A stretch of DNA of 64,000 nucleotides from OCS155 cluster bacterium AG-349-E07 (GCA_003281085.1 QCCZ01000001.1:163452-227451); one strand, 5' to 3'. Counted from the stretch's first letter, positions 47,023-57,081 are shown. Translations and numbers: made by a program. The notes: generated by a model from the letters alone, not told the origin.

Positions 47023-48203
47023 AAAGAAAAAGATTAAAAACTAAAGATTTGTTCTTTGTAGCTCTGTATGGCGTTCGTGCAAGAAAAGGAAGAGCAACAC
47101 TCACCTCTATAGGAATAGGTATCGGTATTGCAGCAATAGTTGCCGTGTCTGGAATTTCAGCATCTGGAAGAGCAGATCTTCTTTCAACTTTAGAATCTCT
47201 AGGTACAAATCTAGTCAAAGCATCACCACAAGCTGGATTTTTTGGGACCCAAGAAGAACTTCCTAAAGGTGTTTTAGGAATGGTTGAAAGAATCGGCCCC
47301 GTTCAAGAAGTTACTTCAACTACACAGACAGACCTATTAGTCAGGAGAAGCAATTTTATTTCTGAATTTGAAGGTGGCGGCATCTCTACAATAATTACTA
47401 GTGCCGAACTTCTAGATGTTATTGGTGGAGATTTAGCCGATGGAAGATTTATACAAGATGGATTATCTGATATCCCAGTAACAGTTTTAGGAAGTGTAAC
47501 AGCTCAAAGATTAGGAATTAATAACTTAACTAAGCCAACAAAAATACTAATTGAAAACGAGTGGTTTGGTGTAGTTGGTATATTAGAAGAGTTAAAAATT
47601 CATCCTGACCTAGACAGGTCTGTGTTTATTGGATATGGTGTCGCAAAAACCCTTTTCGACATTAACGAAGAACCTACAACTATATACCTTAGAGCTAACC
47701 CAACTTTCATTGAGGATGTGGTTGAAGTACTTGCTCCATCGATGAACCCTGAAAACCCTGACCAAGTTGAAGTTACGCGTCCGTCAGATGCACTAGAAGC
47801 ACAACAAGCAGCTGAAGAAGCGTTTACTAATTTATTGTTAGGATTAGGGTCTGTAGCTTTACTTGTTGGAGGGGTTGCCATAGCCAATGTTATGGTCATG
47901 TCTGTTCTAGAAAGAAGAATGGAAATTGGAGTAAGACGTTCAATTGGTGCAACAAGAAGAGAGATTAGATATCAATTTTTATTAGAGAGCATAGTCTTGT
48001 CTGGTATTGGAGGTCTTGTAGGGGTTCTTTTGGGAACAGGCATTACTCTGGGTTACACTAATTACACAAATATTGTATTCTCAATACCAGTATGGCAAAT
48101 ATTCGGCGCAGTGCTTCTAGCATTATTAATTGGAGCAATATCTGGGGTGTATCCAGCAATAAAAGCTTCCAAAATTCAACCAGCAGAGGCAGTGAGAAAG
48201 TAA
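47019..48203 (+). CDS. MacB-type ABC transporter permease (FtsX)
   Basis: RRMEIGVRRSIGATRREIRYQFLLESIVLSGIGG. Confidence 0.93.
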   Translation: MKRKRLKTKDLFFVALYGVRARKGRATLTSIGIGIGIAAIVAVSGISASGRADLLSTLESLGTNLVKASPQAGFFGTQEELPKGVLGMVERIGPVQEVTSTTQTDLLVRRSNFISEFEGGGISTIITSAELLDVIGGDLADGRFIQDGLSDIPVTVLGSVTAQRLGINNLTKPTKILIENEWFGVVGILEELKIHPDLDRSVFIGYGVAKTLFDINEEPTTIYLRANPTFIEDVVEVLAPSMNPENPDQVEVTRPSDALEAQQAAEEAFTNLLLGLGSVALLVGGVAIANVMVMSVLERRMEIGVRRSIGATRREIRYQFLLESIVLSGIGGLVGVLLGTGITLGYTNYTNIVFSIPVWQIFGAVLLALLIGAISGVYPAIKASKIQPAEAVRK

Positions 48204-48721
48204 GAATACTCCTTTTGTTATCAATTTTTTCTGCATGCACCATTGGTGGTGAAGAGTCACAAGGTGTTGTAACTATAGAATCTACAACAGAAACAACAAC
48301 TGTAGATGAAGAAATAACTTTTGAGGAAGGTTTATTAGATTTTGCGCAATGTATGAGAGAGGAGGGTGTTAATTTTCCAGATCCAACATTTGATATTGAT
48401 GGGAACCCTCAGTTTGATAATTTAGAAATTGAAAATGAAGAAGAGTTTGAGAACGCATTTGAAAATTGTGAAGATATATTAAGAAATGCACTTCCAGAAC
48501 AATTTGACTTAGACCCAGAGGTTGAAGCCGCTTTGGTTGATGCATCTTTAGAATTTTCTCAATGTATGAGGGAGCAAGGTATTGACTTTCCTGATCCAAA
48601 ACCTGGAGAGTTTGGTTTCTTTGCCTTTAGAGATGCAGATATTGATTTTACTTCTGAAGCTGTGCAAAATGCTTTTGAAATTTGCCAACCTGAAAATCCA
48701 CTAGAAGATTTAGACGACTAA
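48198..48721 (+). CDS. Lipoprotein D of the QCxRxxG...DP family (start uncertain)
   Basis: VRILLLLSIFSACTIGG; FAQCMREEGVNFPDP...FENC; FSQCMREQGIDFPDP...FEIC; track ORF starts at 48092 but overlaps the permease. Confidence 0.75.
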
Positions 48722-49212
48722 ATACCAGAATCAAAAAATCTTGGTTGGCTAACTCCAATAGTTCTCCAACATGGCTTTTCTTCACATAAAGTTTTTTCAA
48801 ACACCCATGTAATCACAAAATAATTATTGTTTTTAGCCAATACTTTTACTTCGTAATGAATATTTTCATCACTCTCAAAAATCACATCGTAAGAGTAATC
48901 TTTTAAATCAACAATCGAATCGTACGGTTCAGAAGTCAACATCATTGAAAACCTTTCTTTGGGACCGGTTGCTTCACGGTTGTCTTCATGTGCATAATTC
49001 CATATAGTATCAATTGTTAAAGCTGGATTTTCTGAAAAATTTTTATACGCATTAAATATTTCAATTAATATTTCTTCAGACGTTAGAGATTTTGTCTCTG
49101 AGACTTCATTTACAACAACAGTATCTTTAGAGGAATCTTCTGAAATCACACCATCTGTTGGTCCACATGAAATTACTAAAAGAAAAAAGAGAAGTTTTTT
49201 AGCCACCGACAA
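48718..49212 (-). CDS. Lipoprotein, DUF4864-like
   Basis: Signal LFFLLVISCGPT; IWNYAHEDNREATGPKERFSMML...SYDVIF. Confidence 0.6.
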   Translation of the reverse strand: MSVAKKLLFFLLVISCGPTDGVISEDSSKDTVVVNEVSETKSLTSEEILIEIFNAYKNFSENPALTIDTIWNYAHEDNREATGPKERFSMMLTSEPYDSIVDLKDYSYDVIFESDENIHYEVKVLAKNNNYFVITWVFEKTLCEEKPCWRTIGVSQPRFFDSGI

Positions 49213-49337
49213 AAGTAGTTATTACAAGGTACACGTGTAAAACAAACGCAACGAGTAAGAATCCAAAGAATGATTTCTTTTCTACTTTATTCACAGTTAA
49301 ATACTAGCAACCAAGTGTTTTTTAGATAAATTAAAGC

Positions 49338-49493
49338 TTACTTGTTTGCTTGTTCGTAAGCTTGGCTATATAAAATTAAAGTTGGAGCCCATAGACCTAC
49401 ATATATTGCTAATTGTGAGTCATCTAAAACAATATAAATAAGTACAGAAGCTATAACCGATACCATACTTGCGTACAATCCTAATTTTGTCAC
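49338..49493 (-). CDS. Small membrane protein (51 aa, GTG start)
   Basis: MTKLGLYASMVSVIASVLIYIVLDDSQLAIYVGLWAPTLILYSQAYEQANK, read by hand. Confidence 0.5.
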   Translation of the reverse strand: MTKLGLYASMVSVIASVLIYIVLDDSQLAIYVGLWAPTLILYSQAYEQANK

Positions 49494-49546
49494 ACTATCC
49501 CTTTCACAAGATTTAATTATACTACCAATATTTGTTATGATTAATT

Positions 49547-49702
49547 ATGCTAGAAACTCTAACGTCGAGCCCTTTCACTGTCATATTGTTATTTCCTGTT
49601 GTAACACTAACGATATTTGTAGTTGGACTTATCCGAATAGATATAAGAGATTTAAGAGGGCAAGAAACGGCTGGTCAAAAACTAGCGATAGAAGAAGAGT
49701 AA
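49547..49702 (+). CDS. Small membrane protein (51 aa)
   Basis: MLETLTSSPFTVILLFPVVTLTIFVVGLIRIDIRDLRGQETAGQKLAIEEE, read by hand. Confidence 0.5.
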   Translation: MLETLTSSPFTVILLFPVVTLTIFVVGLIRIDIRDLRGQETAGQKLAIEEE

Positions 49703-49733
49703 TTTGTCTTATTTAATTGTTTAGATAAATATT

Positions 49734-50234
49734 GTGGATCGAGAAAATCTAGAAAACTTAGATGAAGAGTCCTTGTTCAGGATTCAAAATACTATTTCAG
49801 AAATCATAAAAGAAAGAAATTTTAAAAAAGGTGACATAGAAGCAATTGTCGATAGCTCTTTTGACATAGCTTTTCCAAAAAATGATAGTTTAGGACTAAA
49901 TCCATGGGTTGAGGGATCGATGCTTATCTGCCCTGGAGCAAGGATTGACAAAACTCAAACTAAGCATGTGTGTAAATTTGTAGTTGTTGAGGAAGATTGG
50001 TCTTGGGAGTCAGGCCACATGGTAAATGATGTTATAAGAAGAGATCAATCTTCTAAGCGTTTTAAACAGCATTCAATAACTTTAATATCTCCATTCGAAG
50101 GTATGTCTGTGCAGGTAATTTCACAAAAATCGCAAAACGGTAAACATTTAGTTGACAATGTAGAGTCTTTTATTTTTACAAATGGTGGCTTAGATAAAGT
50201 TATGACTAAATCTAGTAGATCTAGAGAACACTAG
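49734..50234 (+). CDS. Hypothetical protein
   Basis: 166 aa, GTG start; VCKFVVVEEDWSWESGHMVNDVIRRD; no family recognised. Confidence 0.7.
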   Translation: MDRENLENLDEESLFRIQNTISEIIKERNFKKGDIEAIVDSSFDIAFPKNDSLGLNPWVEGSMLICPGARIDKTQTKHVCKFVVVEEDWSWESGHMVNDVIRRDQSSKRFKQHSITLISPFEGMSVQVISQKSQNGKHLVDNVESFIFTNGGLDKVMTKSSRSREH

Positions 50235-51808
50235 ACGAACAAAGATAAAGCTCTCCAGCCAAATAAATAAATTAAAATTACAAAAACTAAAAATAGTAGT
50301 ATTACAGCAATTCTTTTAAATAATGAATTCTCTATTATCAGACCCGCATCATCTGACTTAACTCTGGCTCTTAATAAAGTAACAAATCTCGCAAAAGGAA
50401 AATATTCGTCGGTTTTAAGATCAACAATAAGAGACTCTTTATTTTTAGAAAATGTATGGATTCCCTTGAACATCGAATTCTTAGATGGCTTTAATTCGCC
50501 AACTAAAGATTCTTTAAATTCATCAGGACTAAGCACCTCTATTTTGTTAAACACTAATGAGGTTCCGTAATCAGGGAAACAGTTTTGAGCAGGCCTAATT
50601 AGAGAATCTCCTTCTCTAAATATTGACCCACCACCACGGGAGTTACTTAAGTTAATTTTTACAGGATTTAGATTGTGCGGAGTCCATTTATCAAGTGGAT
50701 TTTTAGCATAAAATATATTTAGGTAAGAATGTCCTCCCATTCGCCCATCAGTTGCAAAAACGTACCAAGCATTATTATGCTCTACAATAGTTGGATCAAC
50801 ACCAGCAAAATCATTTACTACAGTGTTTGCTATCACAAGAGAACCTTTATGAATTTTATAAATTTCAATTTTATTACTTTGCGCACCCTCTGGTATTAAA
50901 TATGTTTCTCCTTCATATTCAAACATACAGGGATAAGAGTAATGAATATTATTTGAAGTTTTTACATCCTTTATACTTTTATCTTCAAAGCTATATTTTG
51001 CTAATTTTCCAGTCCCCAGAAAATAGTTAAATTTTTCAAAATATAATGAGTTTTCATTCTCAGAATAAAAAGGATCTGCTTTGAAGCTCCATGTACGATC
51101 ATTGAAAACCTTTTTCACCATAGATTCATCTATATAGTTCTCTCCAAAAATATCTAAAATTTTTGGATATGTGTAGATACTCCAAGAAGGGTAATTGAAA
51201 ATTAAAGAATAAAGTTTTTTAATTAAAGAAGATAGCCTAGAGCTTGAAACTGAAAGTGAGCTATCCATCAATTTTTTATAATTGGTACTCGTTGGAGTAT
51301 TTCTATTTGTAATTAAAAACTTTAAAGACTCTAGGTGTTTTGAAATAGATTTACTTTCATTAAACTTTGCCTCTTCAGTCCACGAAACATTAATGATTTT
51401 GTTTATACTCTTATTTCTCTGAGTTAAGTATGTAATAAATTTAAACTTATCGAAATCTCTTTCATAATACGATTTTTCAAACCTCTGATCACTATTTTCA
51501 TTACTAAAGTAAAAAATATTATCGCTGTATGTAAAACCTATGGGTGTTTCAGACAACCAAATCAAACTACCCGAGTATTGAGAATTTTCTATTATTGAAA
51601 CTCTATCAATCTCTTCAAACATTTCAGAAATATTTATTTTGAATAAGTTTTTACATAAAAACCGGACAAATGTAAAAGTAGGATAGAAATTTTTATGATT
51701 TGTTAAATATATTTTGTTTAGATTATTTTCTTTATACAGTTTGTCTATTAATTGATACTTCCAGTAACTGACTGTGTGTCTATCTATAACTACTGATGTT
51801 TTACTCAT
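50231..51808 (-). CDS. Protein with GINT1_N-like beta-propeller domain; C-terminal TM
   Basis: FKADPFYSENENSLYFEKF; HYSYPCMFEYEGETYLIPEGAQSNKIEIYK; GGGSIFREGDSLIRPAQNC. Confidence 0.7.
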   Translation of the reverse strand: MSKTSVVIDRHTVSYWKYQLIDKLYKENNLNKIYLTNHKNFYPTFTFVRFLCKNLFKINISEMFEEIDRVSIIENSQYSGSLIWLSETPIGFTYSDNIFYFSNENSDQRFEKSYYERDFDKFKFITYLTQRNKSINKIINVSWTEEAKFNESKSISKHLESLKFLITNRNTPTSTNYKKLMDSSLSVSSSRLSSLIKKLYSLIFNYPSWSIYTYPKILDIFGENYIDESMVKKVFNDRTWSFKADPFYSENENSLYFEKFNYFLGTGKLAKYSFEDKSIKDVKTSNNIHYSYPCMFEYEGETYLIPEGAQSNKIEIYKIHKGSLVIANTVVNDFAGVDPTIVEHNNAWYVFATDGRMGGHSYLNIFYAKNPLDKWTPHNLNPVKINLSNSRGGGSIFREGDSLIRPAQNCFPDYGTSLVFNKIEVLSPDEFKESLVGELKPSKNSMFKGIHTFSKNKESLIVDLKTDEYFPFARFVTLLRARVKSDDAGLIIENSLFKRIAVILLFLVFVILIYLFGWRALSLFV

Positions 51809-51840
51809 TATGAACTAGTTTATTTAATTAAATGAACTAT

Positions 51841-53709
51841 TTAAACTAAATGTTTTTTATGCCAACTTATTACGTGGTCGAACCTTTGTTTTCTATGAAC
51901 AGGCGTTCCAGACCTAGATAGCTCATGGCTTTCACCAGGAAACCTTAACATAGCTGTTTTTACACCTCTTTTTTTCAAGTTTGAAAACAGTTGCTCTGCT
52001 TGCTCTATTGGACATCTGTAGTCTTCTTGAGAGTGAATTATTAAAGTTGGTGTTTTTATATTTGATGCATATGTCATAGGACTCTTTTTTCTATATAGAT
52101 TTATATTTTTTGACATGTCATCGAGCAAATACATTTCTGGGAAACCTATTCCAATGTCAGATGTTCCAACCATAGTTTCCCAATTAAGTAAAGCCCGTTC
52201 AACAATTGCAGATTTAAAAGTATTTGGATTATGACTAATTATCCAAGATGTCATAAATCCACCATACGATCCGCCCATTATGCCATCTTTTTTATTGATT
52301 ATTCCCATCACTTTTTTCATTTTTTTAAACGAAGTAAGAACATCATGCATATCATTTACACCCCACTTGTTACCACAAACATCTCTTAAGAATTCATGGC
52401 CTCTTCCTGTAGAACCTCTAGGATTACAAGCAATTACATTGAAGCCCGCAGAGGCATAAGTTTGAAACTCATCAAAAAACGTAAATCCATATTGACTTGC
52501 AGGCCCACCATGAATGTTTAAGATTGTTGGTTTATCTTTTCCGACGAATATTCCCCAAGTATCAATTTTTGATTTACCTGTATCAATTCTTTCATATACG
52601 CAATCTCTTGTTTTAATGTTTTTAACAAAAAAATTATTGGCTTTTGATATTTTATTTAGCTCACCATCTTTTAGTTCATACACCTCGTCGGGACTTGAGA
52701 ATGAATTTGCTATTACATATGTGTTTCCATCGCTAAACGCAAAGTCTTTGATAGTGATGTTCTCATCAATTAAGTCAATTTTTTCAGTACCATTCCGAAG
52801 AAGTGTTTTTCCAGAGTCTTCATATAGAAAATAAAGAATAGATTCGTACACTTTCGCTTTAACTATATTTCTGTCAAACAATCTATATTTAAAGGAAACT
52901 TTGCCTGATTGAGAGAATTTTAAAATTGTAGTATTGGTAGGCCATTCAAATCTATTCCTTAAGCCAACAGCATGAAGTTCGTCTCCATAGTAAAACAAAT
53001 TTCCCATCATGCCTTTTGTAAATATATCTACAATTTTTTTATTTTTTAAAGTTCCAATTCTCTCCTCAAGCATTGTTCCTTTTGAATTATGCTTGTCATA
53101 AGAGAAAGTAAGAACACCATTATTTTCCACTAAAGAATCGATTGAAATAATATTATGTTTATCACCGTCTACAACCTTCTCAGATTTACCAGTTTCAAGG
53201 CTAACTTTGTAGACATTACCTCTTTTGTTATATATGATTCCTCTTGTATCAAATCTAAAAGGTAGATTCTCGTAGTACATAGGCTCTGAATCTTTTGATT
53301 CAATATTCTTAAATTCTTCATTCCACTCACTAGTAATCACATACAAAAACTTTCCATTATTACTCAGTAGATAGTTGTTGATACTTCCTTCAATTTCAAA
53401 AACTGAGCTTACAGATCTTCCTGACTGCATTTCAATCGTTGAAGATGCTTTTTTAGACTTACTCTTATCCTCAACAGACCTATTTGTTTTTACATAAAAA
53501 ATGTCATTGCTTCTCTTTGCGAATTTTGGATTACTAAAGTTATTATTGCCTGACTTAAATTTTCTCCAGTTTCCTTTGCTCATTCTCCAAAGTTCACTTA
53601 CATATGTATTAGATTCAAATTCCATACGAGTACTTTGCACGATTAAGTTTGAATCTTTAGCTACAAGATTTGATAAAGTGTTGAACAAATTTAAATTTTC
53701 TGATTTCAT
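51841..53709 (-). CDS. S9-family prolyl oligopeptidase-like peptidase
   Basis: GIMGGSYGGFMTSWIISHN; HGGPASQYG; HSQEDYRCPIEQAEQLF. Confidence 0.92.
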   Translation of the reverse strand: MKSENLNLFNTLSNLVAKDSNLIVQSTRMEFESNTYVSELWRMSKGNWRKFKSGNNNFSNPKFAKRSNDIFYVKTNRSVEDKSKSKKASSTIEMQSGRSVSSVFEIEGSINNYLLSNNGKFLYVITSEWNEEFKNIESKDSEPMYYENLPFRFDTRGIIYNKRGNVYKVSLETGKSEKVVDGDKHNIISIDSLVENNGVLTFSYDKHNSKGTMLEERIGTLKNKKIVDIFTKGMMGNLFYYGDELHAVGLRNRFEWPTNTTILKFSQSGKVSFKYRLFDRNIVKAKVYESILYFLYEDSGKTLLRNGTEKIDLIDENITIKDFAFSDGNTYVIANSFSSPDEVYELKDGELNKISKANNFFVKNIKTRDCVYERIDTGKSKIDTWGIFVGKDKPTILNIHGGPASQYGFTFFDEFQTYASAGFNVIACNPRGSTGRGHEFLRDVCGNKWGVNDMHDVLTSFKKMKKVMGIINKKDGIMGGSYGGFMTSWIISHNPNTFKSAIVERALLNWETMVGTSDIGIGFPEMYLLDDMSKNINLYRKKSPMTYASNIKTPTLIIHSQEDYRCPIEQAEQLFSNLKKRGVKTAMLRFPGESHELSRSGTPVHRKQRFDHVISWHKKHLV

Positions 53710-53718
53710 CTATTAATT

Positions 53719-55083
53719 CTATTTGGTAAATTTGTCTGCAACAAATGTAATTATGACTGATGATACTAAAGCAATAGCAAAAGTATTAAGATCAGCTAAT
53801 CCGTAAAGATCTGTTGGAACAAATAAACCACCAGGATTTTCTTCTAAATTAATAAACAAATATCTATACACAAACACTGAAATAAGAGAACCAACAAAAG
53901 GCAGAACAAGCAGAATATCTTTACTCGTTTTTTTAATTCTGTAAAAAGCAGGAAAAACAAGACTTGTTGCAAGAAGATCAGCAACTAAAAATACAGTAAA
54001 AATATTAGTTACTCTTGTTGAAGCAAAAAGAGCCAAGATAATAACTAATAAAGTTATATTATTAGCTTCTCTACTTCCTTTTTTAATTAAGTCTATAGAT
54101 ATAGTAGATGAGATGGCATTTTCCAGTGTATCAACGCTCGATGTTACCAAGAGAGTTGCTAAGGAGATTAAAACAAAGACAGTCATAGAATTTAAACTCA
54201 ATTGATTTATAAAGCTTAAAGTGGGAATCTCCAAACCTTTCCCAGCACCAACGGCACCCGCAATGCCTAATAGAAGAATTGTTATAAAAACCCCAAATCC
54301 TGAGTAGATACTAGCTTTTTTGATTGTCGTTTCATTCATAGCTGAGAAGGTTCTTTGCCAATAGCCAGTAGAAAATATTTCAGCTGCTGTAACTGCAATT
54401 ATTACTGCAAGTGCTGATTTCAAGCTGTATGTTTCAAAAGTATTTAATCCACCAAGTATTGCAAAATCTGCAATTTCGCTGATGTTATTTTGACTAAACC
54501 AAATACCAAATAAAAAGGTTAAAAGAAGTATTATTCCAATTCCTTGAATTTTATCTGTTAGATAAGAAGCTTTAAATCCTGACTTATTGAGATACAAAAA
54601 AGTAGTAGCTGCAACTAACGCTGCAATAACAATACCTGAAACATCTGAGATTGCCTCAAATAAATAACTTATTGATGCGAACTCTGCTATCAAGAATGCA
54701 CTCATGTAAATAACAGCTACTAAAGAAACAATTTTTTGTGCTACAGATCCGTATTTTTTTTCAACAAACTGAGCCAAAGTAACACCATTAGGAAGTAGTT
54801 TAGAAATTTTTGGGCCAAATATGTATATCAAAATAAAAGGAGTTGCAGCTGAGATTGCGTACCCATAAATATCATATCCAAGTCCATACCATGCAACTTC
54901 AGCTGGTGAAGTCAATATCCATAAACCCATGCCACTTGCGTAGAAACTCAAAGTCAACCCAAAAGTTTTTTCTGTCTTATCAAGTACAAAGTATTCGCTA
55001 TCAACTGTCTTAATATTTCTAGTAATAAGAAATACCATTACAAGCAATGTTGCAATTACAACATAAGCTATATTTGTATTCAT
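53719..55083 (-). CDS. Sodium:solute symporter family transporter, predicted thiamine/HMP transporter (ThiV-like)
   Basis: SSS-family TM pattern; TPP riboswitch immediately upstream. Confidence 0.8.
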   Translation of the reverse strand: MNTNIAYVVIATLLVMVFLITRNIKTVDSEYFVLDKTEKTFGLTLSFYASGMGLWILTSPAEVAWYGLGYDIYGYAISAATPFILIYIFGPKISKLLPNGVTLAQFVEKKYGSVAQKIVSLVAVIYMSAFLIAEFASISYLFEAISDVSGIVIAALVAATTFLYLNKSGFKASYLTDKIQGIGIILLLTFLFGIWFSQNNISEIADFAILGGLNTFETYSLKSALAVIIAVTAAEIFSTGYWQRTFSAMNETTIKKASIYSGFGVFITILLLGIAGAVGAGKGLEIPTLSFINQLSLNSMTVFVLISLATLLVTSSVDTLENAISSTISIDLIKKGSREANNITLLVIILALFASTRVTNIFTVFLVADLLATSLVFPAFYRIKKTSKDILLVLPFVGSLISVFVYRYLFINLEENPGGLFVPTDLYGLADLNTFAIALVSSVIITFVADKFTK

Positions 55084-55121
55084 AAATAACCACCTTCAAT
55101 AGTTTGTAATGGGGATAAAAG

Positions 55122-55203
55122 TTATGATTTCCCTTCGCTGGAATTACCCAACAGGTTCATACGGTCGGTTTTTACAACCCTCTCAGCTTTTGCTCCCGCT
55201 AAT
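55122..55203 (-). promoter_or_regulatory. TPP riboswitch (THI element)
   Basis: Minus strand: AGCGGGAGCAAAAGCTGAGAGGGTTGTAAAAACCGACCGTATGAACCTGTTGGGTAATTCCAGCGAAGGGAAATCATA. Confidence 0.95.
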
Positions 55204-55263
55204 TTAATAATAGCGAAAATTGTCAACAAGAGTTATCTTTTTGAGAGCATTAGTATTTCAAGA

Positions 55264-56178
55264 GTGAAATCATCTACGAACACACCATTACAGCAGCCAA
55301 CATTACTCCAAACCATTGTTGCTATTTTTATTGCTGCATTTATGTGGGGAATGGGCAATGTGTTATCTAGAAGTCTTCTCATAGAAGGTATTAACGAAAT
55401 TTATCTTGTTACGGTAAGAGTTTGTTTGATTGGGTCTTTGTTATTTTTATACTATGCCATTTTTATTAGAGAACGATTTCAATCAACAATTTTTAAAGAA
55501 GCAACCATAACGGGGTTCTTTTCTGTGTTTTCAATTAGTTGGTTTTTTATATTTGCACTTCAATATATTTCTTCGGGTCTTGTGACCCTTCTCATAAGTT
55601 CCGCACCAGTATTTACTGTAATTTGGATAAAGCTGCTTTTAAAGGATGAAGAGATTTCAAAAACTAGATACTTAGCAATACTTGTAGGTTTTGCAGGTAT
55701 TGCATATTTATTTTTAAGACAGGAAACTGGGCTTTTAGATGAAGGAAGCATACTCCTTGGAGGAACGTTGGCGTTTTTTGGAGTTCAGTGTATTTCATTG
55801 GCAACAGTGTTAAATAGAAAGTACGCACCCAAATACAAGGTTGCTACCTGGTTGAGCTACCAATATCCATTGATGATTGTTGCATCATTAATTGCATATA
55901 TATTCTTTGATATTGAGGCGGAAACATTAAACCTATCTCAAGCTTTGAGGATAGCCGCTTTAGTTATTGCAAACTTAAGTGCATTTACAGCTTTTACCTG
56001 GTTAATAAGGAGAGTTAGTGCACTGCAAGTTGCTTCTGTTGACTATCTAGTACCTATTGTTGGAGTGACTGCAGGTGTAGTATTTTTAGGAGAATCTTTT
56101 AATACAAATATTTTTATTTCGGGAGTTTTTATTTTTATTTCACTGCTGCTTAATACTAAGGAAGAATTTTCAAGTTAA
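55264..56178 (+). CDS. EamA/DMT-family transporter
   Basis: 10-TM pattern with two EamA halves; GTG start. Confidence 0.88.
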   Translation: MKSSTNTPLQQPTLLQTIVAIFIAAFMWGMGNVLSRSLLIEGINEIYLVTVRVCLIGSLLFLYYAIFIRERFQSTIFKEATITGFFSVFSISWFFIFALQYISSGLVTLLISSAPVFTVIWIKLLLKDEEISKTRYLAILVGFAGIAYLFLRQETGLLDEGSILLGGTLAFFGVQCISLATVLNRKYAPKYKVATWLSYQYPLMIVASLIAYIFFDIEAETLNLSQALRIAALVIANLSAFTAFTWLIRRVSALQVASVDYLVPIVGVTAGVVFLGESFNTNIFISGVFIFISLLLNTKEEFSS

Positions 56179-56748
56179 ATTAAGTTCTTCCTTTACTTTT
56201 TTTAGATCTTGCCATGTTAGCCATTTAGGTTTACCTTTTTCTTTTGACGGATTTCGAAGTAAGTAAGATGGATGAAAAATAGGCATGTATTTAATATCAT
56301 CTTTTATTATCCATTTCCCTCTAATTTTTGATATTGGTTCAGCCACTTGAAGATAAGATTCTACAGCAGTTGAACCTGCCAGTACGATAACTTTTGGTTT
56401 AATAAGTCCAATTTGTTTTTCTAACCAAGGAATACACTCGGATACTTCATTTTTGTGTGGCTTTCTATTTCCTGGAGGCCTGCATTTAACAATATTTGAA
56501 ATGTAACAATCTTTATTTGTATCAATGCCAACCGATAAAAATGCTGAGTCCAACATTTTCCCAGCCCTTCCAACAAAAGCAACGCCTTGCTCATCTTCTT
56601 GTTGACCAGGTCCTTCACCTACTACAAACAGCTTAGAGTTTGGGTTTCCTCGACCAAATACTACATTTTTTCGTGTTGAAGAGAGAGAACATTTCATGCA
56701 TTTAATGCATTTGTTGTTTAAAGTTTGAAATTTTATTTGGTTAACCAT
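56170..56748 (-). CDS. Uracil-DNA glycosylase, family 4 type (Fe-S)
   Basis: CIKCMKCSL; GEGPGQQEDEQGVAFVGRAGKMLD; FHPSYLLRNP. Confidence 0.9.
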   Translation of the reverse strand: MVNQIKFQTLNNKCIKCMKCSLSSTRKNVVFGRGNPNSKLFVVGEGPGQQEDEQGVAFVGRAGKMLDSAFLSVGIDTNKDCYISNIVKCRPPGNRKPHKNEVSECIPWLEKQIGLIKPKVIVLAGSTAVESYLQVAEPISKIRGKWIIKDDIKYMPIFHPSYLLRNPSKEKGKPKWLTWQDLKKVKEELNLT

Positions 56749-57081
56749 TGTATAAAAATACTAGCCATTTTTCATCAATTGAACACCCTAGGATATTAGG
56801 TTCCTGGGGATTTTTGTATACCAACAAATCAGGGAGCGTTTGTTTTAATTACTAATTTTATTATCTACTAGAGTGTTAAATTTTTAGTAAATGAATTTTA
56901 AACAATAGGAAACTCAAGAAAAGACATAAAACGAGAAAACCCTTGAAAACTCCGCAATCTGTTTCCAGATTTCCTGCCTCAAGGGTTATCTCTTATTACT
57001 TCTTGTAATGATTATCTATAAAGATTTTCTTCACAAAAAGTACTTTCAATATATACCTCTAAATAATAGAAATCAAAAAAA

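Noticed and set aside
56786-56809. CCCTAGGA/TCCTGGGG hairpin followed by ATTTTTG on the plus strand
   Set aside because: Plausible terminator shape but no plus-strand gene directly upstream; too weak to call a functional element
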